This document shows, piece by piece, positions 19,301-29,028 of a stretch of DNA of 64,000 nt. The stretch covers positions 60,724 to 124,723 of the forward strand of contig NZ_JAUXOV010000071.1 in NCBI RefSeq assembly GCF_030684215.1, given 5' to 3'. A program made the position numbers and the translations under genes. Every line of letters begins with the position of its first letter. Position 1 is the first letter of the stretch. Origin of the DNA: Pseudotabrizicola sp. GTDB taxonomy: Bacteria > Pseudomonadota > Alphaproteobacteria > Rhodobacterales > Rhodobacteraceae. The notes under the pieces are model-generated. The model was not told the DNA's origin and did no database searches. It saw only the letters and a list, made by a program, of their open reading frames with translations.

Positions 19301-19736
19301 CCTGCCAGAAAGCCTGCCCAGTGACAGACTGGCGCAGACACAGGGCCGCGTCACAATAACCGGCCTTGTGATCACCCGCCAACGCCCCGGCACCGCGTCC
19401 GGCGTGATTTTCCTGACGCTGGAGGATGAAACCGGCACCGCCAATGTAGTGGTCTGGAAAAAGGTGTATGAAACGTTCCGCAAGGCCGTCATCGCTGGCC
19501 GCCTTGTGCGGGTGCGTGGCCAGATCGAACGCGATGGCCCGGTTGTCCACCTGATCGCCGAGCATGTCGAAGACGTCTCGCCGTTGCTGGCCACCCTTGG
19601 CCGCCCGGTGATCATCCCGTCCAACGACGGGCGCGCGGATGAAACCAAGCGGCCCGTCAACAGCCGGGCGCAATCAAGCGCCCGCCACCCTCGCGAACAG
19701 GCAAGAAAACTATTCCCCAGCCGGGATTTTCATTGA
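16323..19736 (+). CDS. dnaE2: Error-prone DNA polymerase DnaE2
   Basis: C-family polymerase acting in SOS mutagenesis with ImuA and ImuB. The product is 1137 residues. The family core starts at PYAELCVTSNFTFLTGASHPEEL (PHP domain); HLSQHVGG, ILCQGRGSAANSVVCY and PDIDVDFEHERR mark the polymerase active site, and an OB-fold domain (VTITGLVITRQRPGTASGVIFLTLEDE) is near the C-terminus. The first about 18 residues (MPLHLDPNTLGGPGGKAP) are encoded by a palindromic repeat (16326-16382) and are not typical of the family. The start codon shares a base with the imuB stop. Confidence 0.95.
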   Translation: MPLHLDPNTLGGPGGKAPRPYAELCVTSNFTFLTGASHPEELVTRAAELGLTAIAITDRNSVAGVVRAFSALKELTRQREEAQTTDQIAQDGPSIRSQHVTDHSSRQTVPHFTGATATPVLPDTALPRLIPGARLVLTDSAVEWLALPTDVAAWSRLTRLLSLGKRRAPKGECHLTGADLLDWGAGLILIALPPDLMEADARQAAATRADMARIAKAFPGQCFLGAAPQYDGRDQPRLDRLATLAQSTALPMIAVGNVLMHRAARRPLADVLTCLRIGCTIDTIGQHRLTNGEHRLKSGAEMARLFHRYPAALRRTVEIANACAFRLDELRYQYPDEAQNGEPAQARLERLTRNGLLWRYPDGASPKIIARVEKELALIRDVEYAPYFLTVHDIVAFARSKGILCQGRGSAANSVVCYLLGITEVPPESITLIFERFISKERGEPPDIDVDFEHERREEVIQWIYDRYGRERAGLTATVIHFRSRAAIREVGKVMGLSQDVVARLSGQIWGWSSSAPGQDRMRDAGLDPTDRRMMLTTQLIAEIIGFPRHLSQHVGGFVITHGRLDELCPIENAAMDDRTIIEWDKDDIAALGLLKVDILALGMLTCIRKAFSLLKDHRGLGLTLANTPAEDPAIYDMLCRADAIGVFQVESRAQLNFLPRMRPREFYDLVCEVAIVRPGPIQGGMVHPFINRRMGRESVEDLGPAMMEVLGRTYGVPLFQEQAMQIAVVAAGFTPSEADRLRRSLATFKRMGTIGSFRDRFVSGMLERGYDADFATRCFAQIEGFGSYGFPESHAASFARLVYISAWLKCHHQAVFTCALLNSQPMGFYAPAQLVRDARDCGVEVRPVSADHSQWDCTLEHRADGQLALRLGFRQIKGLREEDANWIAAARGNGYPDVESLWRRAGVPPDTLERLAEGDAFAALGLSRRDALWAAKALRAPAPLPLFGPDGEGGVEPAVSLPRMTLGQEVIEDYLSLRLSLRAHPVELLRPRLPESLPSDRLAQTQGRVTITGLVITRQRPGTASGVIFLTLEDETGTANVVVWKKVYETFRKAVIAGRLVRVRGQIERDGPVVHLIAEHVEDVSPLLATLGRPVIIPSNDGRADETKRPVNSRAQSSARHPREQARKLFPSRDFH
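16326..16382 (+). repeat. Palindromic repeat at the imuB/dnaE2 junction (copy A)
   Basis: The element begins CCCCTTCATCTTGAC, contains CAAATACTCTGGGGG and ends in a perfect 12-bp hairpin (GGGCCGGGGGGC, loop AAA, GCCCCCCGGCCC). A related copy is at 50525-50579. Here it lies inside coding sequence, at codons 2-20 of dnaE2. Confidence 0.7.
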
Positions 19737-19852
19737 ATGCCAGAAGCCGCCATTTGCTCACAGCGGCCAGACAGTCCCGCAGACCCGAATCGGCTGGCGA
19801 TCAGGCAAGCGCAAAGCGCTTTAACTTAAAAACCAGTCTTAATGATAAGGAG

Positions 19853-19928
19853 TGGTGAGCCGGACAGGATTCGAACCTGTGACCCGCTGATTAAAAGTCA
19901 GCTGCTCTACCAACTGAGCTACCGGCCC
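19853..19928 (-). tRNA. tRNA-Lys (anticodon TTT)
   Basis: On the minus strand a 76-base cloverleaf is complete: acceptor GGGCCGG paired with CCGGCTC, D-arm GTAGCTCAGTTGGTAGAGC, anticodon stem-loop CTGACTTTTAATCAG with anticodon TTT, T-arm ACAGGTTCGAATCCTGT, and an encoded CCA. It sits between dnaE2 and dapF. Nothing else is seen in 19737-19852. Confidence 0.96.
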
Positions 19929-20026
19929 ACAACTTGGGCGCTGATTACGGTCAGCGACGGGTGGGGTCAAGGGCAAAAGATGCAGGGCTCTGGCAAATTC
20001 ATCGGATCGGGCGTATATGCCCCGAC

Positions 20027-20872
20027 ATGGACCAAATGAACCTGCCAAATGGCCTGCCCTTCATGAAAATGCACGGCGCTGGCAATGACTTCGTGGTGAT
20101 CGACTCGCGCGGGCGCGCGGGCGCGATGGTGACGCCTGCGCTGGCAAAAGCGTTGGGCGACCGGAATCGTGGCGTGGGCTTTGACCAGTTGGCCGAGATT
20201 CGCGACGGCGCGGCGGGGGCCGATTTCACTCTGGATTTCTGGAACAGCGATGGCAGCCGTGCCGGGGCTTGCGGCAATGCAACGCGCTGCGTGTCGGATT
20301 ATGTGATGCGCGGGTTGGGGCTGGATGCTGTGTCCTTGATCACAGCGCGCGGCGGGTTGTCAGCGGTGCGCACGGCGGATGGCCGGGTATCTGTGAACAT
20401 GGGCGCGCCGCAACTGGACTGGCAGGCAGTGCCCGTGGCGCAGGACGTTGATCTGATGCACCTGCCCCTGCTCGGTGATCCGGTCGCTGTGGGCATGGGC
20501 AACCCGCATTGCGTGCTGTTTGTTGACGACGCTGAAGCGGTTGATGTAGCAGGCCTTGGGCCCCGCTATGAACATGATCCGCTGTTTCCACAGCGCACCA
20601 ATGTTGAATTTGCGTCCCTCATCGGGCCAGATCATCTGCGTATGAGGGTGTGGGAGCGGGGCACGGGCATTACGCTGGCCTGTGGCTCTGGCGCCTGTGC
20701 CACCGCCGTTGCCGCCCATCTGCGCGGGCTGACCGGGAGACGGGTCACGCTTGACCTTGATGGCGGAGTGCTGGAAATCGACTGGCGCGAGGATGGCGTC
20801 TGGATGACCGGCCCGGTTGCACATGTGTTTGACGGCTGGCTGTCGCCCGCGTTTCTGGCGGCGCACACATGA
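20027..20872 (+). CDS. dapF: Diaminopimelate epimerase
   Basis: Converts LL- to meso-diaminopimelate for lysine and peptidoglycan. The product is 281 residues from the ATG of [22 protein letters not shown] (a second ATG three codons later is equally possible; neither has a strong ribosome site). The catalytic cysteines lie in GACGNATRC (about residue 82) and [10 protein letters not shown] (about 219). The stop overlaps the mtaB start (ATGA). The lysine tRNA next door is probably coincidence. Confidence 0.95.
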   Translation: MDQMNLPNGLPFMKMHGAGNDFVVIDSRGRAGAMVTPALAKALGDRNRGVGFDQLAEIRDGAAGADFTLDFWNSDGSRAGACGNATRCVSDYVMRGLGLDAVSLITARGGLSAVRTADGRVSVNMGAPQLDWQAVPVAQDVDLMHLPLLGDPVAVGMGNPHCVLFVDDAEAVDVAGLGPRYEHDPLFPQRTNVEFASLIGPDHLRMRVWERGTGITLACGSGACATAVAAHLRGLTGRRVTLDLDGGVLEIDWREDGVWMTGPVAHVFDGWLSPAFLAAHT

Positions 20873-22137
20873 CAACCCCGGTTTTTGCCACGCTGGGCTG
20901 TCGCCTGAACGCCTACGAATCCGAGGCGATGAAGGAGTTGGCTGAAGCCGCTGGCCTACAAGGCGCGGTGATTGTGAATACTTGTGCGGTAACAGCCGAA
21001 GCGGTACGCAAAGCCAAGCAGGAAATCCGCCGGCTGTCCCGCGAAAATCCCGGTGCTGCGGTGATTGTCACCGGATGCGCCGCACAGACCGAACCCGAGA
21101 CCTTTGCCGCCATGGCTGAGGTAACCCGCGTGATCGGGAACCACGAAAAAATGCAAGCCGAGACGTGGCAAGGCATGACTGGCCCCGATTTCATCGGCCA
21201 GACCGAGCGTGTTCAGGTTGATGACATCATGTCAGTGCGCGAAACCGCAGGCCATCTGATCGACGGCTTTGGCCGCCACCGCGCCTATGTGCAGGTGCAA
21301 AATGGCTGTGACCACCGCTGCACCTTTTGTATTATCCCTTACGGGCGCGGTAATTCCCGCTCGGTTCCGGCGGGCGTGGTGATTGAGCAGATCAAGCGCT
21401 TGGTAGACAAGGGTTTTAATGAAGTGGTGTTGACCGGTGTTGACCTGACGTCTTGGGGGGCGGATCTGCCTGCCTGCCCACGTCTGGGTGATCTGGTGAT
21501 GCGCATTCTGCGCCTTGTGCCCGACCTGCCGCGCCTGCGCATTTCGTCGATCGACAGCATCGAGGCGGATGACAACCTGATGCTGGCCATCGCTACCGAG
21601 CCGCGCCTGATGCCGCATCTGCATCTGTCCTTGCAGGCGGGCGATGACATGATCTTGAAACGGATGAAGCGGCGGCATCTGCGCGATGATGCGATCCGAT
21701 TTTGTGAAGATGCGCGACAGCTGCGGCCCGATCTCGTCTTCGGGGCGGATATCATCGCAGGTTTTCCAACCGAAACCGAACAGATGTTTGAAAACAGCCT
21801 GAAGTTGGTCGATGACTGCGGGCTGACCTTCTTGCACGTCTTTCCGTTCAGCGCACGCAAAGGCACGCCAGCAGCACGGATGCCTTTGGTCAAAGGGCCA
21901 GACATCAAGGCGCGCGCCGCGCGGCTGCGGGCCAAAGGCGCCTTGGCACTTACGTCGCATTTGCAAAGCCAGATTGGCCAGACCCATTACATTCTGATGG
22001 AAGGCCCACGGATGGGACGCACCGGACAGTTTACCGAAGTTGAGTTTGTGGCAGATCAGCCCGAAGGTCAGATCATCCAAGCGCGCATCGACGGGCATGG
22101 CCCCACACGCCTGATCGCGCGCACAGGTTCAGCCTAG
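20869..22137 (+). CDS. mtaB: tRNA t6A37 methylthiotransferase MtaB
   Basis: Radical-SAM enzyme that converts t6A to ms2t6A at position 37 of ANN-decoding tRNAs. The 422-residue product has an N-terminal UPF0004 domain with three cysteines (TLGCRLN, VNTCAVT, VTGCAAQ) for one Fe-S cluster, the radical-SAM motif CDHRCTFC (residues 147-154), and a C-terminal TRAM-like region ([12 protein letters not shown]). It is translationally coupled to dapF. Confidence 0.94.
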   Translation: MTTPVFATLGCRLNAYESEAMKELAEAAGLQGAVIVNTCAVTAEAVRKAKQEIRRLSRENPGAAVIVTGCAAQTEPETFAAMAEVTRVIGNHEKMQAETWQGMTGPDFIGQTERVQVDDIMSVRETAGHLIDGFGRHRAYVQVQNGCDHRCTFCIIPYGRGNSRSVPAGVVIEQIKRLVDKGFNEVVLTGVDLTSWGADLPACPRLGDLVMRILRLVPDLPRLRISSIDSIEADDNLMLAIATEPRLMPHLHLSLQAGDDMILKRMKRRHLRDDAIRFCEDARQLRPDLVFGADIIAGFPTETEQMFENSLKLVDDCGLTFLHVFPFSARKGTPAARMPLVKGPDIKARAARLRAKGALALTSHLQSQIGQTHYILMEGPRMGRTGQFTEVEFVADQPEGQIIQARIDGHGPTRLIARTGSA

Positions 22138-22180
22138 ACGTCTCCGGCGGGAGTATTTGCAAAGCAGCAATCGGCGGACC
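22136..22180 (-). repeat. Dispersed repeat fragment (copy C)
   Basis: On the minus strand GCTTTGCAAATACTCCCGCC shares the CAAATACTC core of copies A and B but not their long hairpin. It lies just after mtaB. The rest of 22138-22345 shows no gene; a promoter for the GntR gene is expected here. Confidence 0.35.
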
Positions 22181-22345
22181 GTCATTTTTACCGGACTTGC
22201 TGCATTTTTCGTGCGCGGTCCCGTACAGATCGCCGACGTCGCTCTGGGGCGATGCGGTAACGCGCCGCAACTTTACAAATCCATTGCAAATTTACAGGCC
22301 GCTTTGTATTTGTTGATGATCCGAAAGAAAGCCCCACACAGACAG

Positions 22346-23104
22346 ATGACCCCCAGAGACCCAGACCGCAATGGCCCTGCCGATCCGTGGCTTGCTGAAG
22401 CCCCTCGGGCGGTGCTGCTGGCCGATGTTGTCTATGACAGGATCCGTCGTGCCATCGTGCAGGGGGACTATGCGGAGGACGAGCGGTTGCCGGGGGAAAA
22501 CAGCCTTGCCACGCAATTCGACGTATCGCGCCCTGTTGTCCGGGCAGCACTGAAACGGTTGCGCGACGAGGGGTTGATTACGTCGCGGCAAGGATCGGGC
22601 AGCTATGTTTCAGCCACGGTCGCGCCAAAGACCTTGGCATTTCAGCGGTTAGAGACCATCGCCGATCTGCAACGCTGCTACGAATTCCGGCTGACCATCG
22701 AACCCGCCGCCGCCGCCCTTGCTGCCATTCGCCGCAGTGAGTCTGCATTGGCAGAAATCAGCAATCTGTTGCAACTGCTGCGCGACGCGACCGAGCGCCA
22801 AAGCCACCGCGAGGATGCGGATTTCAGCTTTCATCTGGCGATTACGGCCACATCCAACAACCAGTATTTTGAAACCTCGATGCGGGCGCTCAAGGATCAT
22901 ATTGCGGTGGGGATGAAGTTTCACGGGCTGTCACTGCGCACAGTCAGGGGCGGGCTGGATCATGTGCTGGAAGAACACACCGCCATCTTTACTGCGATCA
23001 AAGACGGCAAGGCGGACGCCGCACATGACGCCATGAAGCGGCATGTCGAGGGGTCGCGTGACAGGTTGTTCGAAGGGCGGCTGCTTGATTTGTCGTCGCG
23101 CTAA
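22346..23104 (+). CDS. GntR-family transcription regulator (FadR subfamily)
   Basis: The N-terminal winged helix (AVLLADVVYDRIRRAIVQGDYAEDERLPGE, then LATQFDVSRPVVRAALKRLRDEGLITSRQGSGSYV) is a textbook GntR domain. The C-terminal alpha-helical FCD ligand domain holds metal-ligand-type residues in FSFHLAITATSNN and EEHTAIFTAIKDG. I chose the ATG giving 252 residues; an ATG 30 bases upstream is possible. It converges with the iron alcohol dehydrogenase, overlapping it by 4 bases, and is the likely regulator of the adjacent transport/catabolism operon, with a sugar-acid or related ligand (inference). Confidence 0.92.
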   Translation: MTPRDPDRNGPADPWLAEAPRAVLLADVVYDRIRRAIVQGDYAEDERLPGENSLATQFDVSRPVVRAALKRLRDEGLITSRQGSGSYVSATVAPKTLAFQRLETIADLQRCYEFRLTIEPAAAALAAIRRSESALAEISNLLQLLRDATERQSHREDADFSFHLAITATSNNQYFETSMRALKDHIAVGMKFHGLSLRTVRGGLDHVLEEHTAIFTAIKDGKADAAHDAMKRHVEGSRDRLFEGRLLDLSSR

Positions 23105-24216
23105 AACGCTTCGCGATAGATGGCTTCAACCTGTTCCACGGACATGTCACGCGGGTTGTTGTCCATCAGGCGGCGAATGGCGTGTGCCTCGGCCGCCCAT
23201 TTCGGCAGATCGGCAGCGGTTGCCCCGTGCTCTGACAGGCGCATCGACACTCCAAGACCCGCACACCAATCGCAGGCATCGACCAGCAAATTCTGAGAGT
23301 TCAGCGACAAGAGCTCGGCAATCTCGGCCGTTTTGTCTGTGGCAACGGGCTGATTAAAGGCCAGTACATGCGGAAAGATTATGGCATTCGCCACGCCATG
23401 CGGCAGCTTCAGCCGTGTGCCAAGTGGATAGGCCAAGGCATGCCCCGCCGCAGTGTTCACCGGCCCCAGACAAATGCCGCCGTAATAGGCCGCAAGCAGC
23501 AAACCCGCCCGCGCCTCGGCATCATTGCCATCGGCCACGGCACGCGGCAGATAGCGCGCCACCAATGATATGCCCATGCGGGCATACCCGTCGATCATTG
23601 GGTGGGCCTTGCGGTTGGTAAACGCCTCAACGCAATGGGCCATCGCGTCAATTCCGGTTGCGGCTGTGACCGCAGACGGGACAGAAAGTGTCAGGTCCGG
23701 ATCAAGGGCCACCATGTCGGCCAGCAAAAGCGGACTTTCAACGGCCATTTTGTTCAGCGTGGCAGCATCAGTGACAAGGGCGCGAATGCCTGCCTCGGAC
23801 CCGGTACCAGCGGTTGTTGGCACAAGGGCAAGCGCGCTTTGCCGGGCGGTCACTTTGTTTGGCCCCACCACATCGCTCAGCGTCTGATCGCCGCGCAGCA
23901 CCGTCACCAGTTTTGCCAGATCCATCACCGATCCGCCGCCAAAGCCGATGACCAGTTCAGGGTCCGCTAAGCGCGCCGCCGCCAGCACCAGATCAAGGTT
24001 GTCGGTATCGGGTTCCGGATGCACCTGATCGCAGACGGTCACATCGCCACGCAGCGCCAACCTGTCCAGATTGCCCAGCATCGGCTTTTGCGTCAGCACC
24101 AGAATGCGGCTGTAACCTTGGGCAGCGGCCCAAGCCCCGACCTCGGCGGCGGAGCCTGCGCCGACCTCAACCCGGCGCGGTTGGTGAATACGCAAGGGGC
24201 GGGCGTAGTCGGTCAT
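23101..24216 (-). CDS. Iron-containing (type III) alcohol dehydrogenase
   Basis: NAD(P)-dependent oxidoreductase of the group III metal family; the substrate is unknown. The 371-residue product carries the nucleotide-binding GFGGGSVMDLAKLV, TTAGTGSEAGIRALVTD, and the metal site in IDAMAHCVEAF and GHALAYPLGTRLKLPHG (histidines). It is the last gene of a run of ATGA-overlapping genes and overlaps the dapA-like gene by four bases. In this context it probably reduces or oxidises an aldehyde released by the aldolase (inference). Confidence 0.92.
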   Translation of the reverse strand: MTDYARPLRIHQPRRVEVGAGSAAEVGAWAAAQGYSRILVLTQKPMLGNLDRLALRGDVTVCDQVHPEPDTDNLDLVLAAARLADPELVIGFGGGSVMDLAKLVTVLRGDQTLSDVVGPNKVTARQSALALVPTTAGTGSEAGIRALVTDAATLNKMAVESPLLLADMVALDPDLTLSVPSAVTAATGIDAMAHCVEAFTNRKAHPMIDGYARMGISLVARYLPRAVADGNDAEARAGLLLAAYYGGICLGPVNTAAGHALAYPLGTRLKLPHGVANAIIFPHVLAFNQPVATDKTAEIAELLSLNSQNLLVDACDWCAGLGVSMRLSEHGATAADLPKWAAEAHAIRRLMDNNPRDMSVEQVEAIYREAF

Positions 24217-25139
24217 TGTGCAAACTCCTTTACCGTGCCGCCGATGGCCAGCAACCGCCCACGCAAATCAGCCAGTTCGTCTGACGTCAGGCTGACAAGC
24301 GGCGGGCGAAGGCGTGTCCATCCCACCTGCCCGTAACGCGAGGCGATCATTGCCTTGATGGCGGGAAGCTGGGTGTAGCTGTTTGACAGGTCACGGTTCG
24401 CGTTGATCCGGGACTGCGCTGCAGCGACTGCATCTTTCATGGCGATGTCGTTTGCACCTTTGAACACGGTCGCCAGATCTGCCCCAACAAGGTTTGAGGT
24501 GGCAGTGATGCAGCCAGCCCCGCCCGCCTTCATCAGTGGCAACAGCAACGGGTCCGCCCCTGCCAGAACCGAAAAGCCGGGAAAGCGAGCAATGATTTCC
24601 AGCATATTGTCGAGTTTGCCGGCGGAATCCTTGATGCCGACCACCGTTTCGGGAAATACCGCCACAAGCCGGGCAATCAGATCATGGCTGATCGGCACGC
24701 CCGAGATTTGCGGGATGTGATACAGGATGATCTGCAGCCGGCTGTCAGCGATGGTCTCGATGATCTGGGCATAGGCTCGGAAAAGGCCTTCGTCACTGAC
24801 GCCTTTGTAATAGCTGGGCGGAAGCATCACGACGCGGTTCACCCCCAAGGCAAGCGCGTGGCGGGTCAGATCGATCGTCTCGGGGGCGGCATTAACGCCG
24901 GTTCCGGGCATCAACCGGGTGGGCGGCAACCCTGCCTCAATAGCGGCTTCAAGCAATGCGCGGCGCTCGGCAAGGCCAAAGGAATTGGCCTCCCCGGTCG
25001 TGCCCAAAAGGGCGACACCATCGCAGCCATCGGTCAGCAACTGATGGCAATGTGCGGTAAAGGCGGCCAGATCGGGCGACAGGTCGGCTTTGACCGGGGT
25101 GGCGGCAGCACAGTAAACGCCGGTGACAGGCAGGGTCAT
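24213..25139 (-). CDS. DapA/N-acetylneuraminate lyase-family aldolase
   Basis: Class I (Schiff-base) pyruvate-type aldolase or dehydratase, 308 residues. Visible are the Thr-Thr site in [12 protein letters not shown], the catalytic tyrosine in [11 protein letters not shown] and the Schiff-base lysine in [12 protein letters not shown]. It is not the lysine-biosynthesis dapA by context: it sits between a PdxA-family dehydrogenase and an alcohol dehydrogenase, overlapping both by four bases. A 2-keto-3-deoxy sugar acid or related keto acid is a reasonable substrate class (inference). Confidence 0.92.
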   Translation of the reverse strand: MTLPVTGVYCAAATPVKADLSPDLAAFTAHCHQLLTDGCDGVALLGTTGEANSFGLAERRALLEAAIEAGLPPTRLMPGTGVNAAPETIDLTRHALALGVNRVVMLPPSYYKGVSDEGLFRAYAQIIETIADSRLQIILYHIPQISGVPISHDLIARLVAVFPETVVGIKDSAGKLDNMLEIIARFPGFSVLAGADPLLLPLMKAGGAGCITATSNLVGADLATVFKGANDIAMKDAVAAAQSRINANRDLSNSYTQLPAIKAMIASRYGQVGWTRLRPPLVSLTSDELADLRGRLLAIGGTVKEFAQ

Positions 25140-26107
25140 GATGGGGCCTTTGGCGATACGGCCATGCGCCGGGCATAGGCAAGGGCATGGTCAAGGTTGA
25201 TGTTGTTGGCGATGCCCTTGCCCGCGATGTCAAATGCGGTGCCGTGATCAACCGAGCAGCGGTCGATGGGCAAGCCCAGGCTGACATTGATTGCGGTGTC
25301 AAAGGCCACCAGCTTGATCGGGATATGGCCCTGATCGTGATACTGGGCGACGACCAGATCGAACGCCCCCTGATAGGCGCGGTGAAAGACGGTATCGGCA
25401 GAGATCGGGCCGGAAACGTCGATGCCCTCGGCACGGGCCATGGCGACGGCGGGGGCGATGTGGGTATCGTCCTCATCCCCGAACAGACCGCCCTCACCGC
25501 AATGCGGATTGATCCCGGCGACAGCGATGCGGGGCGTTTGGCCAAGGCGACGGAAATGCGCGTGGCCAGCGCGAATGGTTGCCAGAATCCGGTCTGGTCG
25601 GGCGCGGTCGATGGCCCCCTTCAGAGAGATATGGGTGGAGACGTGGATCACGTTCAGCCGCTCTGACGCCAGCAGCATGAAACTGGATTTTGCGCCGGTC
25701 AGGCTGGCCAGCATTCCGGTATGCCCATCATAGTGATGGCCCGCCGCATTCAGTGCTGCCTTGTTGATCGGGGCAGTGACGATGCCGGCGATCTGGCCCG
25801 CCTCGGCCTGACGCACCGCCGCCTCGATAAAGCGGAAACACGCCTCACCGCCGCGCGGGTCAAGCTGGCCAAAGGGCAGCAGATCGCCGGGAATATCGGT
25901 GTGACACAGGTCTATGCTGTCAAGCAACAGGTCAGAGCCCAGAACCGCAATGGCCGCCGCCAGACTGTCGCGGTTGCCGAACACGCGATAGCGGGAGCGG
26001 TCTTCGGTGGGCATAGCGGACAGAGATTTGACGATTATTTCCGGGCCAACCCCCGCCGGGTCGCCCATGGTGATACCGATGGGGGTGATACCGATGGCGG
26101 CTGTCAT
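25136..26107 (-). CDS. PdxA-family NAD-dependent dehydrogenase (PdxA2-like)
   Basis: Related to 4-hydroxythreonine-4-phosphate dehydrogenase. The 323-residue product begins [21 protein letters not shown] and has [43 protein letters not shown] and [12 protein letters not shown], including the metal-binding histidines. GGAAGGA precedes the ATG. Catabolic context favours the PdxA2 group (four-carbon hydroxy-acid phosphates) or another PdxA-like oxidative decarboxylase such as TphB over vitamin B6 synthesis. No DUF1537 kinase, the usual PdxA2 partner, is present. Confidence 0.9.
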   Translation of the reverse strand: MTAAIGITPIGITMGDPAGVGPEIIVKSLSAMPTEDRSRYRVFGNRDSLAAAIAVLGSDLLLDSIDLCHTDIPGDLLPFGQLDPRGGEACFRFIEAAVRQAEAGQIAGIVTAPINKAALNAAGHHYDGHTGMLASLTGAKSSFMLLASERLNVIHVSTHISLKGAIDRARPDRILATIRAGHAHFRRLGQTPRIAVAGINPHCGEGGLFGDEDDTHIAPAVAMARAEGIDVSGPISADTVFHRAYQGAFDLVVAQYHDQGHIPIKLVAFDTAINVSLGLPIDRCSVDHGTAFDIAGKGIANNINLDHALAYARRMAVSPKAPS

Positions 26108-27102
26108 GATTGTCCTTCCCAGTTGGTCTTGTCCGCGCGGCTGACGGCATGGCATGCGATGTGGTGGCCCGGTGTGACCGCGCGCCACTCCGGCACTTCG
26201 GCCCGGCAGCGATCGCGGGCGATGGGACAACGGGTGTGAAACCGGCAGCCCGCTGGTGGGTTCAGCGGACTTGGCACCTCGCCCGTCAGGCGTTGGCGGT
26301 TGACGGGCGCGCGCGGATCGGGTTTCGGCACCGCAGACAACAGCGCGCGGGTGTAGGGGTGCAAGGGCCGGGCAAACAGATCCCCGGCCGGGGCAAGTTC
26401 GGTCAGTCGGCCCAGATACATCACACCAACCCGGTTGCTGATATGGCGCACCACGGCAAGGTCGTGCGCGATGAACAGGTAGGTCAGCCCGTATTTTTCG
26501 CGCAAGTCCAGCAGCAGGTTCAGAATCTGTGCCTGCACCGATACATCCAGCGCCGAAATTGCCTCGTCGCAAACGATGAACCGTGGCTGACAGGCCAGCG
26601 CCCGCGCAATCGCCACGCGCTGCCGCTGGCCACCCGACAATTCGTGCGGATAGCGATTGGCAAAGCGCGGGGTCATGCCAACATCGGCCAGCAGATCAGT
26701 GACACGAGCGGGCAACTCGGCCCGGCTGGCAAGGCCGTGAAACAAGATTGGCTCTGACAGCGCCTCGCCAATGGTCATGCGGGGGTTGAGGGTGGAATAG
26801 GGGTCTTGGAACACGATTTGAAGGTCGCGGCGGAAGGGGCGCATGGCGGCTTCGTCCAACCCGGCAATCTCTTGCCCCTTATACTTGACCGACCCGCCCG
26901 AAGGCTGGTGCAGATTCAGGATGCAAAAGCCGGTGGTGGATTTACCGCAACCGGATTCGCCCACCAGCGACAGGGTTTCGCCCTCGATAATATCGACCGA
27001 GAAATCATCGAGCGCCCGCACGGTTGCCGCGCGATCACCGAACGCGCCGAGTGTCAGGCCAAAGTGTTTGGACAGGCCCCGGATTTCCAAAAGCGCGGTC
27101 AT
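26104..27102 (-). CDS. Peptide/nickel-type ABC importer ATPase (DppF-like)
   Basis: Energises import with the paired ATPase next door. The 332-residue product has Walker [10 protein letters not shown], the signature LSGGQRQR, Walker [13 protein letters not shown], and the oligopeptide-type C-terminal extension with a Cys-containing Fe-S-like segment ([17 protein letters not shown]). I chose the ATG that overlaps the preceding stop (ATGA) rather than an upstream one. The stop overlaps the PdxA-like gene. Confidence 0.95.
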   Translation of the reverse strand: MTALLEIRGLSKHFGLTLGAFGDRAATVRALDDFSVDIIEGETLSLVGESGCGKSTTGFCILNLHQPSGGSVKYKGQEIAGLDEAAMRPFRRDLQIVFQDPYSTLNPRMTIGEALSEPILFHGLASRAELPARVTDLLADVGMTPRFANRYPHELSGGQRQRVAIARALACQPRFIVCDEAISALDVSVQAQILNLLLDLREKYGLTYLFIAHDLAVVRHISNRVGVMYLGRLTELAPAGDLFARPLHPYTRALLSAVPKPDPRAPVNRQRLTGEVPSPLNPPAGCRFHTRCPIARDRCRAEVPEWRAVTPGHHIACHAVSRADKTNWEGQS

Positions 27103-28088
27103 GCGACGGCCCTTTCGATGACAATCGGGCAGGCGACCCGGTGGCGTGGGTCGCTGCCGGGCACCGGGGCCAGTTTTGGCACCGCGTCCGAGCATGCAGG
27201 CTGCGCCAGCGGACAGCGCGGCGCAAAGGGGCAACCGGGCGGTCGTCTTCCGGGCTCTGGCGGTGTGCCTGTGATTGAGGGCAAGCGCGACATCGCCTCC
27301 CCCGCCAGCGTCGGCAGTGAGTCCAGCAGCGCGCGGGTATAGGGGTGAGTGGGGCGGTCAAAAATCTCGGCAACCGGGGCATCTTCCACCACGGTTCCCG
27401 CGTAAAGCACTGCGATACGGTCGGCCAACCCGGCAATCAGCGCCAGATCATGGGTGATCCAGACCACCGACATATTCAGCCGGGTTTTCAGGTCGCGCAC
27501 CAGATCGACGATCTGGGCCTGAATGGTCACATCGAGCGCCGTTGTCGGCTCGTCCGCGATCAACAGTTTCGGGTGCCCCGCCAGACCCATGGCGATCATC
27601 ACGCGTTGGCGCATCCCGCCGGACAACTCATGCGGCCAAGCCTGCGCGCGATCTTCGGGGGCGGGAATACCGACAAGTGCCAGCAGTTCCACGGCACGAA
27701 TGGCGGCCTGCGGTTTTGTCATGCCCTTTTGATAGATCAGCGCCTCGGCGATCTGATCGCCAATACGGATCACCGGGTTCAGGCTGGTCATCGGGTCTTG
27801 GAAGATAAACCCAATCTCTGACCCGCGCACACGGCGTAGCGCGCCGGGAGTCATTTTCAAAAGATCCTTGCCGCCAAACATCGCACTGCCCGCAGTGGCG
27901 CGGATGCGGTTTGGAAGCAGCCCGACGAGTGACAGCATGGTCAGAGACTTGCCACAGCCGGACTCCCCCACGATGCCAAGGCTTTCGCCAGCCATGACGG
28001 TAAGATCAATGCCATCGACCACACGGGCCGGGCCTTCATCCCGGGCAATGTCGATGGTCAACCCCCGTATTTCCAGAAGCGCTGTCAT
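27099..28088 (-). CDS. Peptide/nickel-type ABC importer ATPase (DppD-like)
   Basis: Second ATPase of the importer, 329 residues. Walker A is GESGCGKSL, the signature is LSGGMRQR, Walker B is [12 protein letters not shown], and the C-terminal cysteine segment is [17 protein letters not shown]. Both ends overlap neighbours by four bases. Confidence 0.95.
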   Translation of the reverse strand: MTALLEIRGLTIDIARDEGPARVVDGIDLTVMAGESLGIVGESGCGKSLTMLSLVGLLPNRIRATAGSAMFGGKDLLKMTPGALRRVRGSEIGFIFQDPMTSLNPVIRIGDQIAEALIYQKGMTKPQAAIRAVELLALVGIPAPEDRAQAWPHELSGGMRQRVMIAMGLAGHPKLLIADEPTTALDVTIQAQIVDLVRDLKTRLNMSVVWITHDLALIAGLADRIAVLYAGTVVEDAPVAEIFDRPTHPYTRALLDSLPTLAGEAMSRLPSITGTPPEPGRRPPGCPFAPRCPLAQPACSDAVPKLAPVPGSDPRHRVACPIVIERAVA

Positions 28089-29026
28089 TTCTGCCCCTTC
28101 GGGTTGAGGGCATCATTCAGACCGTCACCAAGGAAATTGAACGCCACCGTCACCACTGCCAGAACAGCCGCCGGGGCAACCAGCAGGTGGGGATAATTGG
28201 TCCAAACCCGCAGCCCGTCGGAAATCATGTTACCCCAGCTTGGGGTTGGCGGCGTTACCCCTACGCCAAGGAAAGAAAACGCGCTTTCCAGCACCATTGC
28301 AGTGCCCAAACCCGCCGACACCGCCACAATCAGCGGCCCCATCGCATTTGGCAACACATAGCGCGTCAGAATGATCCGGTTGGTCAGGCCCAGTGCGCGG
28401 GCAGCGGTGACATAGGGGCGATTGCGCACCGACAGCACCTGCGCCCGGACCAAACGCGCATAGGCAGGCCATGAAATCAGAGCCATCGACCCGAACACCA
28501 GCACAAAATCAATCAAGGTGGAATTGCGGTAGATCGGGTTCAGCGTCTCAATATACCGCGCTTCCATCCACTGGCTGATCGGCTGTTTCAGGCTGGCGTT
28601 TATCACGACCACCAGCAAAAGCTGGGGCACAGACATAGTGATATCGGTGAACCACATCACGAACCTATCAAACGGCCCACCGAAGAACCCGGCCACAGCG
28701 CCAAGACTGACGCCGATGAAAACCGCCGTCACTGTCACCCCGATCGCCACCAGAAACGCTGTGCGCGCGCCAAACATCAGCCGCGCCAGCACATCGCGGC
28801 CAAGATCATCGGTGCCAAGCCAATGGCTGGCCGAGGGCGGCTGGTTGCGCACATCCAGATTCTGCGACAGGAAATCATAGGGCGAAAGCCAAGGCCCGAT
28901 CACCGCCACCAGAACCACACCGAAGATGATGAACAGCCCCGCCACCGCCAGCCGGTTGCGGCGCAACCGCCGCCACGCATCGCGCCACAATCCACTTGGC
29001 CGGTCATCGGTATCAATCATCGTCAT
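28085..29026 (-). CDS. Peptide-type ABC importer permease (DppC-like)
   Basis: The 313-residue inner-membrane permease has an N-terminal cytoplasmic helix (WRDAWRRLRRNRLAVAGLF), about six membrane helices and the EAA-type loop YVTAARALGLTNRIILTRYVLPNAMGPL. The start lies two bases after the DppB-like stop. Confidence 0.94.
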   Translation of the reverse strand: MTMIDTDDRPSGLWRDAWRRLRRNRLAVAGLFIIFGVVLVAVIGPWLSPYDFLSQNLDVRNQPPSASHWLGTDDLGRDVLARLMFGARTAFLVAIGVTVTAVFIGVSLGAVAGFFGGPFDRFVMWFTDITMSVPQLLLVVVINASLKQPISQWMEARYIETLNPIYRNSTLIDFVLVFGSMALISWPAYARLVRAQVLSVRNRPYVTAARALGLTNRIILTRYVLPNAMGPLIVAVSAGLGTAMVLESAFSFLGVGVTPPTPSWGNMISDGLRVWTNYPHLLVAPAAVLAVVTVAFNFLGDGLNDALNPKGQK

Positions 29027-29028
29027 GA

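Noticed and set aside
22157..22345. Longer N-terminus of the GntR regulator
   Set aside because: It would encode sequence from a dispersed repeat and unlike GntR beginnings; the domain starts after 22346.
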